Assembly (NCBI GenBank): GCA_017963875.1 | Contig: JAGCTA010000147.1 | Location: 1-18,134, forward strand | Direction: 5' to 3' | DNA: 18,134 nucleotides | Origin: Victivallales bacterium | GTDB lineage: Bacteria; Verrucomicrobiota; Lentisphaeria; Oligosphaerales; Oligosphaeraceae | Part shown: one piece after another, positions 7,197-13,675 of the stretch | Numbering within the stretch: position 1 is the first letter of the stretch | Layout: every line of letters begins with the position of its first letter | The notes under the pieces: model-generated | The model's input: only the letters and a program-made list of their open reading frames with translations | What the model was told of the DNA's origin: nothing | Database searches by the model: none | Program-made: the position numbers and the translations under genes

Positions 7197-7784
7197 TCAT
7201 GACCTCCTGTTCGCAAGCGAGGCATAACTGACGCAACGGATGCCGAATACCTTGGAACGAAGGCATTTCCATTGTGATTCAGGAGTCCATGGCAGTTCTT
7301 TTGCGCTTCCATGCTCAAGCATCAAGATGCCATCAGGTGACATCAGTTGTGCCATGCCGTCATCCAGCATTAGTTCCCGCCAGCCATATTGCCCTTGGGC
7401 AGTTTCGTACGGCGGGTCAGCGAGAATCACGTCAATGCGTCCTGCCAGTGAAGAAAGAATCGTTGAGGCATTTTTGGCATCCTCGACATGAAGAATATAG
7501 CCGTTTGCGATTGCCATCTGTTTTTCGACCAACGCAATGTTTCGCTTGATGACCTCGGAATTTCTCCTGTTGATTTCAAAGCCGTGGACAACAGAAGCCC
7601 CTCTGCTCAAGGCCTCAAGACCGAGTGCTCCAGTGCCTGCGAAAAGGTCCAGGACGGTTTTTCCTGTCAAATCCCCCAATGTGGAGAAGATGGACTCCTT
7701 GACCCTGTCTTCTGTCGGGCGGACATCCATGCCTGTAGGGGTTTCTAGGTGAATGCCGCCAGCCATGCCGCTAATGATTCGCAT
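7197..7784 (-). CDS. rsmD: 16S rRNA (guanine(966)-N2)-methyltransferase RsmD
   Basis: The 195-residue protein starts MRIISG and carries RPT (22-24), which with the following DRVKESIF (26-33) is typical of RsmD. The SAM-binding motif I is LDLFAGTGALG (45-55) and the catalytic N-methyltransferase motif IV is DPPY (123-126). RsmD methylates N2 of G966 in 16S rRNA within the assembling small subunit. The ATG at 7784 is preceded by AAGGAGG (7793-7799) at 8 nt. It sits 21 bp after the zinc-ribbon gene stop and its stop is 1 bp before the ABC ATPase start. Its place in a transport operon looks like chance co-transcription of a housekeeping gene. All key residues are present. Confidence 0.95.
   Translation of the reverse strand: MRIISGMAGGIHLETPTGMDVRPTEDRVKESIFSTLGDLTGKTVLDLFAGTGALGLEALSRGASVVHGFEINRRNSEVIKRNIALVEKQMAIANGYILHVEDAKNASTILSSLAGRIDVILADPPYETAQGQYGWRELMLDDGMAQLMSPDGILMLEHGSAKELPWTPESQWKCLRSKVFGIRCVSYASLANRRS
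7203..7208 (-). promoter_or_regulatory. Ribosome binding site of the ABC ATPase gene, inside the 3' end of rsmD
   Basis: AGGAGG on the minus strand lies 7 nt before ATG 7195 and within the last codons of rsmD. It decides the ATPase start against the longer in-frame reading and suggests translational coupling with rsmD. Confidence 0.8.
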
Positions 7785-7805
7785 AGTCGTTGCCTCCTTG
7801 CTGGG

Positions 7806-8033
7806 TTACTTGGAGAGATAGGCTGACGAGACGCCGTTGCATCGTGGACAACGCGCGACTGGTGCCTGGCGCCTGACAAGGAAAACCCTGTTGCAACTGG
7901 AGCAACGGACCAACCTTGGACGGGATAGTTCCCAGCCGAGGGAACGGGACCGCATGACGAAATACAGATATGCGATGGCGGCTAGCCCGATGATGACGAA
8001 GGTGTATGCGAGAAGGATATCAGGTAGGCTCAT
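7806..8033 (-). CDS. Small membrane-anchored zinc-ribbon protein (75 aa)
   Basis: From ATG 8033 the product is MSLPDILLAY..., with one membrane helix (about 6-27), a short basic/aromatic linker, then a zinc-ribbon C44-x2-C47-x14-C62-x2-C65 and a ten-residue tail. A longer open frame back to 8222 overlaps the upstream gene and has no protein-like character, so the shorter start is preferred. The ribbon would face the cytoplasm if the N-terminus is outside, following the positive-inside rule (R28, R30, R38, R40, R43). The family is unknown to me. The gene is in line with the TonB-like gene (71-bp gap) and rsmD (21-bp gap). Two-Cys-pair ribbons bind zinc and often contact nucleic acid or protein; no specific role is claimed. 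Confidence 0.7.
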   Translation of the reverse strand: MSLPDILLAYTFVIIGLAAIAYLYFVMRSRSLGWELSRPRLVRCSSCNRVFLVRRQAPVARCPRCNGVSSAYLSK

Positions 8034-8104
8034 GGCAAATGTTCCAATGCAGATATTATGATGTGTTTTTAGAGGATAGCCTGTGGATGATGTTTCGTGG
8101 AAGT

Positions 8105-9061
8105 TTAGCGCAGTGGACCTCGCGTGAATTCCACAAGATATTCCACAAGATGGCCTGACGAGGCAATCAGTGGCGCGTCCGTATGATGATGTCCAGAAGA
8201 GGCATGTTGTTTCTGTACCCACGCGATGACCATGTCGTCCAATTCGGGAATACCGCTACTTTGTCGCAGATGGACTCTTGGACAGCGCAGATGACCTGTA
8301 ATGATATCTACATGGATTTCATATAGATCTGATATGTCGCTATCTTCGGGCTTTTTTGTATTTGACGAGAGAATGGCGGCACCTTGCCGTGCGAGGTCAT
8401 CGGCGGGAACGCTTTCCCATGCGCTGTTTTCATATTTGTTGACGAGGACCACAGGGCTTTCTGGCCAAGGGGTGGGGCGAAGAACTCCCGCAAAACTATT
8501 GTGGCGTGCCATATGGCGACCGATGCCAAGGGTGTTGTCAAGGGAATTCGCCTTCAGGTCGAAATCGCGTGCCAGCAATCCGCTGGAGGCAAGAAGCCGC
8601 TGGTAGTTCAGTGCCTGCAATGGCAGAAGAGGCAGTTTGGGGAGGAAACTGTCGAGTTGCGCGGTGATTTCATGCCAGTCAAGGGATATGTCGGCCTCGA
8701 ATCTGCGTTTGGACGTTTGATTTCGTGCTTGCTTTTTAATTTCAGGGGACACAGACAATAGAGTGTCAGATGATTCAGGCAGATTTAAAAGGTTGATGTC
8801 TGGCTCTGGATGCTCCAGAAGATTCGCCCAGTTCAGGAAATCGGCGGCTTCTGGAGTCAACCTTTTGTCAGAACTGTCCATTGCCCAGACATTTAAGGTG
8901 TCTTCTTCCTCTGTGGACGGAAGTAGGGCAGGGGATGTTCGACGGCTTTTCATGTGCACCGCCAGCAGGAAAAGGCCATTGAGGATGACGACACAAAGGA
9001 ATGACATCAGCAGACGCTGCCAGCCGTTTGCCTGTGTATGTGCCCCATGTGTTTTTTTCAT
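8105..9061 (-). CDS. TonB-like energy-transducing protein (divergent, 318 aa)
   Basis: The protein is anchored by one N-terminal membrane helix (about 17-36) after a short basic cytoplasmic tail. A long periplasmic region follows. At the C-terminus, residues about 246-315 read as a TonB C-terminal-like fold: strand YEIHVDIITG, then LRCPRVHLRQSSGIPELDD (258-276) with the characteristic SSG-x(2-4)-LD pattern, a helix MVIAWVQKQ, and a last strand VEYLVEF. It is the third gene after exbB and exbD (33 bp after the exbD stop), exactly where a TonB or TolA would be. It lacks the classical long proline/lysine-rich spacer; instead residues 40-200 are mixed with leucine-rich stretches. The start at 9061 has no clear SD. 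The TonB assignment rests on topology, motif and position and should be treated as probable. Confidence 0.65.
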   Translation of the reverse strand: MKKTHGAHTQANGWQRLLMSFLCVVILNGLFLLAVHMKSRRTSPALLPSTEEEDTLNVWAMDSSDKRLTPEAADFLNWANLLEHPEPDINLLNLPESSDTLLSVSPEIKKQARNQTSKRRFEADISLDWHEITAQLDSFLPKLPLLPLQALNYQRLLASSGLLARDFDLKANSLDNTLGIGRHMARHNSFAGVLRPTPWPESPVVLVNKYENSAWESVPADDLARQGAAILSSNTKKPEDSDISDLYEIHVDIITGHLRCPRVHLRQSSGIPELDDMVIAWVQKQHASSGHHHTDAPLIASSGHLVEYLVEFTRGPLR

Positions 9062-9094
9062 TGCTGTAAGATTCTAAATTCAAAATAGATGAAA

Positions 9095-9613
9095 TTATTC
9101 TGTCGGGGACATCGCCTTGAAGACCACGTCCATTTTCCTGTCACGGATTTTCTTCAGTATGGCATCGATGGTTTCGACTGGCACACTGGGTGCCGCGCTG
9201 AGGACGAGTTTCGGTCTGAAGCCCTTTCGCTCCTGCTGGTTGCCGCCGTTGGCGTTGGAATAGATTTTCTTGAGTTTTGTCGCTTCCATTTCCAATTCGT
9301 TTTCCAGTTCATCCATGGTGACAGGCTTCATATTCAGTTGCAGTTTGATTCCATTGTCATTGGCGACCGTGAGAACCATTTTATCTGCGATGACATACTG
9401 GCTGAAATCCTCCTTGAGGCCGAAAGTGGATATGGGTTCGCCTTCTTCATCAACAAGCCCAGCATTCGTCGCGAACAGAACTCCTGGCAAATAGAGCATA
9501 CTGCTGCTTAGGACGAACAGCAGCAGAAGAATGAAGAACAGGTCAAGCAGGGCGACCAGCGGATAACGCCCCGCGTGATAGGTGCATTTACTTTTCCACC
9601 GAATCATGCGCAT
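9095..9613 (-). CDS. exbD: ExbD/TolR-family biopolymer transport protein
   Basis: The 172-residue protein has a short basic N-terminus and one membrane helix PLVALLDLFFILLLLFVL with the essential proton-carrying aspartate at Asp24. A periplasmic domain follows, ending in the family-type P-x-x-x-I-D-A-I-L-K-K-I-R-D segment (148-160). Family members are about 130-150 residues. The extra length lies in the acidic segment 50-62 and a linker around residues 118-130 (NANGGNQQERKG). The gene overlaps the exbB 3' end by 26 bp, so translation is coupled. The start may be ATG 9613 or ATG 9607; the second is better spaced from AGAGGA. It partners with ExbB to convert proton motive force into movement of the TonB-like protein. 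Confidence 0.88.
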   Translation of the reverse strand: MRMIRWKSKCTYHAGRYPLVALLDLFFILLLLFVLSSSMLYLPGVLFATNAGLVDEEGEPISTFGLKEDFSQYVIADKMVLTVANDNGIKLQLNMKPVTMDELENELEMEATKLKKIYSNANGGNQQERKGFRPKLVLSAAPSVPVETIDAILKKIRDRKMDVVFKAMSPTE

Positions 9614-10295
9614 GTTCCTCTGATTTCTCGTTCGATGAATCCGCTATTTCCAGGGAAGTTTTTGTCGGGGTGTTCTTCCATTCCTTTGTCAGCATGAAAT
9701 AGGTCATTTCGGAAGCCGCTTTCTCCATGTCGCCGACGATTGTGGCAATGCATTCGGTCAGAATGAAGTAGAAGCAATGGACTGCGACCGCGACGATGAG
9801 GCCAAGGGCAGTTGTGAACAACGCATTCATGACAGGACCGATGAGTTCAGCCATTGGAGTGAAGTTACCCGTGTCTTTGACTTGGCTGAATATTTCCATG
9901 AGGCTGAGCAATGTTCCGAGAAGTCCAAGGATTGGCGCGACGTTTCCGATTCCCGCCATGAGTTTGACGCCACGTTCCAGACGCGGAAGTTCGGTCATGG
10001 CAGCCTCGTCTGTCGCCTGGCGAAGTGCTGCGTCTCCTTTGTCATAATGTGTGATGACTGCGCGCACGACCGACGACACTGGTGTCGGTTTGCTGTCGCA
10101 TATCGCCACTGCCTCGACAATCTTGTTGTTTCTGACGATATTGAACAAACCATGCAAGAAGCCATCGACATTGACCTGGCAGCGGTGATAGTAGAAGAAA
10201 CGCTCAAGAAAAATCCATAATGCGACGCACAGAGCGCCTATTAGCACATATCCTACAGGTCCGCAGTTTTCAAGTATGACTTTTAGACTATCCAT
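9588..10295 (-). CDS. exbB: MotA/TolQ/ExbB proton channel family protein
   Basis: ATG 10295 is chosen: GGAG lies 5 nt upstream, and the product begins MDSLKVILENCGPVGYVLIG, a normal ExbB N-terminus. An earlier GTG (10319) lacks such support. The 235-residue protein has three membrane helices (about 14-33, 114-136, 158-182), a cytoplasmic loop between helices 1 and 2, the signature GIGNVAPILGLLGTLLSLME (115-134), and the Thr-rich third helix NALFTTALGLIVAV (157-170). These carry the conserved pore threonines (T128, T161/T162). The hydrophilic tail is rich in Glu and Lys. It is first in the run exbB-exbD-TonB-like and has a strong promoter 39 nt upstream. TolQ is an alternative name, but no TolB or Pal gene is present. 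Confidence 0.9.
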   Translation of the reverse strand: MDSLKVILENCGPVGYVLIGALCVALWIFLERFFYYHRCQVNVDGFLHGLFNIVRNNKIVEAVAICDSKPTPVSSVVRAVITHYDKGDAALRQATDEAAMTELPRLERGVKLMAGIGNVAPILGLLGTLLSLMEIFSQVKDTGNFTPMAELIGPVMNALFTTALGLIVAVAVHCFYFILTECIATIVGDMEKAASEMTYFMLTKEWKNTPTKTSLEIADSSNEKSEEHAHDSVEK

Positions 10296-10333
10296 TGTTG
10301 CTCCATTATTCAATGTCACGATAAAGACGTTAA

Positions 10334-10362
10334 ATTATATAATGTAGCATACATTGCTCCAA
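10334..10362 (-). promoter_or_regulatory. Sigma70-like promoter of the exbB operon
   Basis: On the minus strand TTGGAG (10357-10362) is followed after 17 nt by a perfect TATAAT (10334-10339). Transcription would begin near 10327, giving a leader of about 30 nt to ATG 10295. It lies downstream of the LysM-gene terminator, so it marks a new transcription unit. Confidence 0.65.
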
Positions 10363-10399
10363 AAGCGAAATCAGATGAGATGAATCAGCCGTGATTGTC

Positions 10400-10443
10400 A
10401 AAAGAAAAAAGCGGGGTTTCAGTCAAAAAGCCTGAAACCCCGC
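10400..10443 (-). terminator. Rho-independent terminator of the murD-LysM operon
   Basis: A perfect 12-bp stem (10411-10422 with 10432-10443: GCGGGGTTTCAG/CTGAAACCCCGC) closes a 9-nt loop. In the minus direction it is followed directly by TTTTTTCTTTT. It lies 35 bp after the stop of the LysM gene and before the exbB promoter. Confidence 0.92.
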
Positions 10444-10478
10444 AGATGGTTGAATGTGCCTCAAGTGGCGGTGAAGAA

Positions 10479-12017
10479 TTATTCGTCGTATGGAACCATG
10501 ACTTCTGAACCTGCCTTCAGTTCATCTCCTTCCTTATAGGTTGGATTGTGTTGCATGAATGTCTCTTTGGTGATGCTGTAAGCGCTCAGAATGTCTGGGA
10601 GTGTTTCTCCCTCTTTGACAATATGCGGATAGAATTTAATTTTTTTGTTTGATGTTTCAGCGGTTCCAGGGATGAGCGCGGTGGTGATTTCCGTTGTGTC
10701 TTGGTTGGTGGTGAGGTCGATGACTGCGCCAGGCGTGACTGTCGTGGGTTCAGGAGTTGCGGCTGCTGCTTCAGGCGTGGTCGTCTGTTCTGGCGGCACG
10801 GCTGCGGCCTGGTTGTCATTGACAGCGGGAACGTCCGAGGGGATGCCGAATTCTGCGGGAGTTTCAGTGGCATTGGCAGGCTTTTTGACGATGAGCACCT
10901 GACCGATGCGCAGGTTGGAACTCTTCAGGTTGTTCCATTTCCACAAATCTTTGTCGCTGACTTTGTATTTACGCGCCAGTGTCCAGAGATTGTCGCCGCT
11001 GACAACGATGTGCTTGTCTGCTGACAGGCCAGTGGATGCTGCTGGCTTGGATGTGCTTGAAGTCGTCTTCTTTTCTTTAGGGGCAGGGGCGGCTTGTGGT
11101 TCCGTGGTGGAGTCCTTGCGCAGGATGAGAACCTGCCCGATAGTCAGGCGGTCGGATTTCAGATTGTTCATGCTGCGGATGCTGTCAACGCTGAGGCCGT
11201 ATTTATGGGCGATTTTCCAGAGGCTGTCACCACCCATGACGACATATTTACCGTCAGCAGGCAACGGCTTGGCAGTAACATTGCTTGACGCAGTCGTTTT
11301 TGGCTTGGCTGGCGCTGGCTTTGGCGGAACAGGCGCGATTACGGGGGCTGGTGATGTGTTCTGTGGCGGTTGCGGCGCGATGGGTGTTGACTCCGTTGCG
11401 AGCACAGCATTGGCAGGCAAAGTCAGGATTTGACCAGCCTTGATGCCTGAACCATTGCCGAGATTATTAAGCAGCGCGATGTCCTCCCAACGGACGGAAT
11501 ACATGCGTGCGATTGAAATGAGGGTGTCGCCTTTCTTAACGGTATAAGTAAGTTCTCCTGCCTGAACACCTCCAGGAAGCGTCATGACATCGCCTGGCTG
11601 GTCTGACGGAAGGACGGTGGTGTTGCCTGTGCTCAAATCTTGGATGACAGGCGCGGTGTTCACCTCATTGCCGATTGGCTGTGGAATGACGGCATCCTGT
11701 ACAGGGACTGATGTGTCAACTGGCGGCGGCACGACAGAGGCGATTCTGCCTGCTCCAAGAACGCTGTCCTCTTCGGAGATGGCTGGTTCGGACATTTCAG
11801 AAACCTGATTGGCCTGAACTGCGTCCGTTGTCTCAGTTGGGACGTTTTTTAACTGGAATGGCGAACTAAACGGTGGAGGAACCACCCCACGGCTTCCCAG
11901 GAAGCCATCCGCGCCTGCTATACGTGCTATCGGCTGGTTCTTTGAACTGCAACCTGTCATCAACATCATTGCGGAAGTAATACCCGCCATCATTCCAATT
12001 GCTACCGTCTTTTTCAT
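10479..12017 (-). CDS. Lipoprotein with four LysM peptidoglycan-binding domains
   Basis: ATG 12017 is preferred (AAAGG 8 nt upstream, then MKKTVAIG); a GTG nine bases earlier is the alternative. The 512-residue protein has a type II signal: basic start, hydrophobic core, and lipobox MTGC with Cys23 as the lipidation site. Four LysM repeats follow at about residues 157-201 (TYTVKKGDTLISIA...), 257-300 (YVVMGGDSLWKIAHKYG...), 336-379 (HIVVSGDNLWTLARKYKV...) and 465-509 (PHIVKEGETLPDIL...). Low-complexity Pro/Thr/Ala linkers separate them; the fourth repeat is the most divergent. No peptidase or amidase domain is seen. It probably tethers a membrane to peptidoglycan or scaffolds a wall enzyme. 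It is 11 bp after murD and shares its transcript, ending at the terminator at 10400-10443. Confidence 0.92.
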   Translation of the reverse strand: MKKTVAIGMMAGITSAMMLMTGCSSKNQPIARIAGADGFLGSRGVVPPPFSSPFQLKNVPTETTDAVQANQVSEMSEPAISEEDSVLGAGRIASVVPPPVDTSVPVQDAVIPQPIGNEVNTAPVIQDLSTGNTTVLPSDQPGDVMTLPGGVQAGELTYTVKKGDTLISIARMYSVRWEDIALLNNLGNGSGIKAGQILTLPANAVLATESTPIAPQPPQNTSPAPVIAPVPPKPAPAKPKTTASSNVTAKPLPADGKYVVMGGDSLWKIAHKYGLSVDSIRSMNNLKSDRLTIGQVLILRKDSTTEPQAAPAPKEKKTTSSTSKPAASTGLSADKHIVVSGDNLWTLARKYKVSDKDLWKWNNLKSSNLRIGQVLIVKKPANATETPAEFGIPSDVPAVNDNQAAAVPPEQTTTPEAAAATPEPTTVTPGAVIDLTTNQDTTEITTALIPGTAETSNKKIKFYPHIVKEGETLPDILSAYSITKETFMQHNPTYKEGDELKAGSEVMVPYDE

Positions 12018-12028
12018 TTGTCTCACCT

Positions 12029-13417
12029 TTACTTCCTTTCTTGCTCGTTATGGTTCCGCAATCTGTTGACCAGATCGACGAAACGACTGCCTCGTTCTAT
12101 ATAATCTTTAAACATATCCTGACTGGCGCAACCTGGCGAAAGAAGCACGGTTCCGCCGTCTTCCACGCACTTGACTGCCTGGTTGAAGGCGTCTTCAAGG
12201 CTGTCGCATCGCCTGCATGGGATTTGCCTTCCCCACGCCGTCGCCAATTCGTCCCTGCTCGTTCCAATGAGGAATGCGCCTTTGACGCATGTATTCATGG
12301 CTGGCAGTGCCGCTTCCAGATTGCATCCTTTGGTCAATCCGCCTGCAATCAGCGCGATGTCTTTGGAGCCATTGCCGAATTTACGCAGACTCTGCACCAG
12401 GGCATCCAGGTTGGTCGCCTTGGAATCGTTGACAAAACGCACATTGTTGTGCTCTCCAACGATTTCCATTCGGTGTGGGCCGATGTGGAATGTCGTGAGA
12501 TGCGGTGCCAGTTCGGCGGCTGGAATTCCAATGGATTCGCCCATGGCAATCACTGCCAGGCAGTTTTCATAATTGTGCATGCCATCATACGACAGGGCCG
12601 AAAGAGGTAGCAGTTTTATGTAATTGCCGTCAATTCGCCGACATAGGGCGTTGTCATGGACGACATAGTCGGCGAGCGCATCCGCCTCGGAGGAGAAGGT
12701 CAGGCATTTCCTTCCTGACAGCGCATCGGCGGCTGCAGAGTCGCGGAGAATGTCGGAACGCACAATACAGGTGCCATCGGGGACGACCTGGCGCAACAGG
12801 CGCAGTTTCATGTCCCTGTAGTTTTCCATTGTCCCGTGCCTTGACAAGTGGTCTGGGGTAATGTTGAGCAGTGCCGCCGATTGGCAGGGGAAATGCCCCG
12901 TCAACTCCATTTGGAAGGAACTGACTTCCACGACAAGAATGTCATTGTTTGTTTTCTCCAATGCGACTTGCGACAACGGCAATCCGATGTTTCCGCATGA
13001 GCGGACGCTTTTGCCAAGCGTTTCCAGGCAGTGCGTCAACATCTCAACGACGGTTGTTTTCCCATTTGTGCCTGTGATGGCCAGTTTCATGCCATTGCAG
13101 TATCTGCTTCCGAATTCCAGTTCGCTAATGACGGGACATCCAAGGCCCTGAAAGTAGTTCACCATGGCGGATGAGTCAGGTACTCCAGGGCTGACAATGC
13201 ACAAGTCGCATTCTGGGTGCTGCGCTGGCGGCTGCCAGTTGGTTTCCATGCGGATGCCCTCTGCCGACAATTGACGCTGTGTATCCAGCAGTCGGCTCCC
13301 GCAGCCAGTATCCGCAAGGCAGACACTGGCACCTTCCCGACAGGCAAGACGCGCTGCAGACAAACCGCTTGCCCCAGCACCGAGAACCATTATGTGTTTA
13401 TTTTCTAAATCACTCAT
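12029..13417 (-). CDS. murD: UDP-N-acetylmuramoyl-L-alanine--D-glutamate ligase MurD
   Basis: The 462-residue product has all three Mur-ligase domains: an N-terminal Rossmann-type domain (HIMVLGAGASGLSAARL, 8-24; SPGVP, 76-80), a central ATPase domain with P-loop GTNGKTT (116-122) and NITPDHLSRH (185-194), and a C-terminal domain with HRMEIVG and VNDSKATN. MurD adds D-glutamate to UDP-MurNAc-L-Ala in the cytoplasm during peptidoglycan synthesis. ATG 13417 gives MSDLENKHIMVLGAGASG and the usual family length; an upstream in-frame TTG (13465) is less likely. No clear SD precedes the ATG. The gene is outside a dcw cluster here, followed by a LysM lipoprotein and transcribed divergently from the kinase gene. 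Confidence 0.95.
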   Translation of the reverse strand: MSDLENKHIMVLGAGASGLSAARLACREGASVCLADTGCGSRLLDTQRQLSAEGIRMETNWQPPAQHPECDLCIVSPGVPDSSAMVNYFQGLGCPVISELEFGSRYCNGMKLAITGTNGKTTVVEMLTHCLETLGKSVRSCGNIGLPLSQVALEKTNNDILVVEVSSFQMELTGHFPCQSAALLNITPDHLSRHGTMENYRDMKLRLLRQVVPDGTCIVRSDILRDSAAADALSGRKCLTFSSEADALADYVVHDNALCRRIDGNYIKLLPLSALSYDGMHNYENCLAVIAMGESIGIPAAELAPHLTTFHIGPHRMEIVGEHNNVRFVNDSKATNLDALVQSLRKFGNGSKDIALIAGGLTKGCNLEAALPAMNTCVKGAFLIGTSRDELATAWGRQIPCRRCDSLEDAFNQAVKCVEDGGTVLLSPGCASQDMFKDYIERGSRFVDLVNRLRNHNEQERK

Positions 13418-13473
13418 TAATAAAAAGTTATGTAATATTCCCAAATTGTTGGGAAAAAGATACAATGTTACAT

Positions 13474-13501
13474 ACTATAAATTATCTCAACTTCAACACA
13501 A
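13474..13501 (-). promoter_or_regulatory. Possible sigma70-like promoter of murD
   Basis: On the minus strand TTGTGT (13496-13501) and TATAGT (13474-13479) are 16 nt apart, about 57 nt before the murD ATG. The region is AT-rich and other pairings are possible (for example TTGATT with TAATTT). Confidence 0.35.
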
Positions 13502-13580
13502 ATCAACAGTTTTTTGGCAATATTTCTTGGGAAATTTTACAGTTTTGCAAAAATGAGGAATAATTAAATATTCTGGCCTG

Positions 13581-13608
13581 TTGAAGTGTTGAAAAGACAA
13601 TATATATT
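13581..13608 (+). promoter_or_regulatory. Possible sigma70-like promoter of the kinase gene
   Basis: TTGAAG (13581-13586) is followed after 16 nt by TATATT (13603-13608). Transcription would begin near 13615, about 60 nt before ATG 13676. The -10 box is embedded in the 14-bp palindrome at 13597-13610. Confidence 0.45.
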
Positions 13609-13610
13609 GT
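13597..13610. promoter_or_regulatory. Perfect 14-bp palindrome, possible operator
   Basis: ACAATATATATTGT is a perfect dyad that overlaps the predicted -10 box of the kinase gene and lies in the divergent region with murD. Its position would suit a dimeric repressor, but AT-rich intergenic DNA gives such dyads by chance as well. Confidence 0.35.
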
Positions 13611-13675
13611 TCTTTGTTCGTTATATACAGGCAGATTATCATTTATTCATCCTCGTTGGATTTCCATAACACTTC

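Noticed and set aside
7196..7318. 41-codon extension of the ABC ATPase
   Set aside because: It runs inside rsmD in another frame, and AGGAGG marks ATG 7195.
8034..8222. 63-codon extension of the zinc-ribbon protein
   Set aside because: It overlaps the end of the TonB-like gene and shows no membrane or domain signal before the natural MSLPDILLAY start.
11999..12610. 203-codon open frame antisense to murD
   Set aside because: It covers conserved C-terminal MurD motifs on the other strand and shows no family features.
13418..13465. TTG start of murD 16 codons upstream
   Set aside because: ATG 13417 gives the usual MurD N-terminus and length, and the extension would cover the likely promoter leader.
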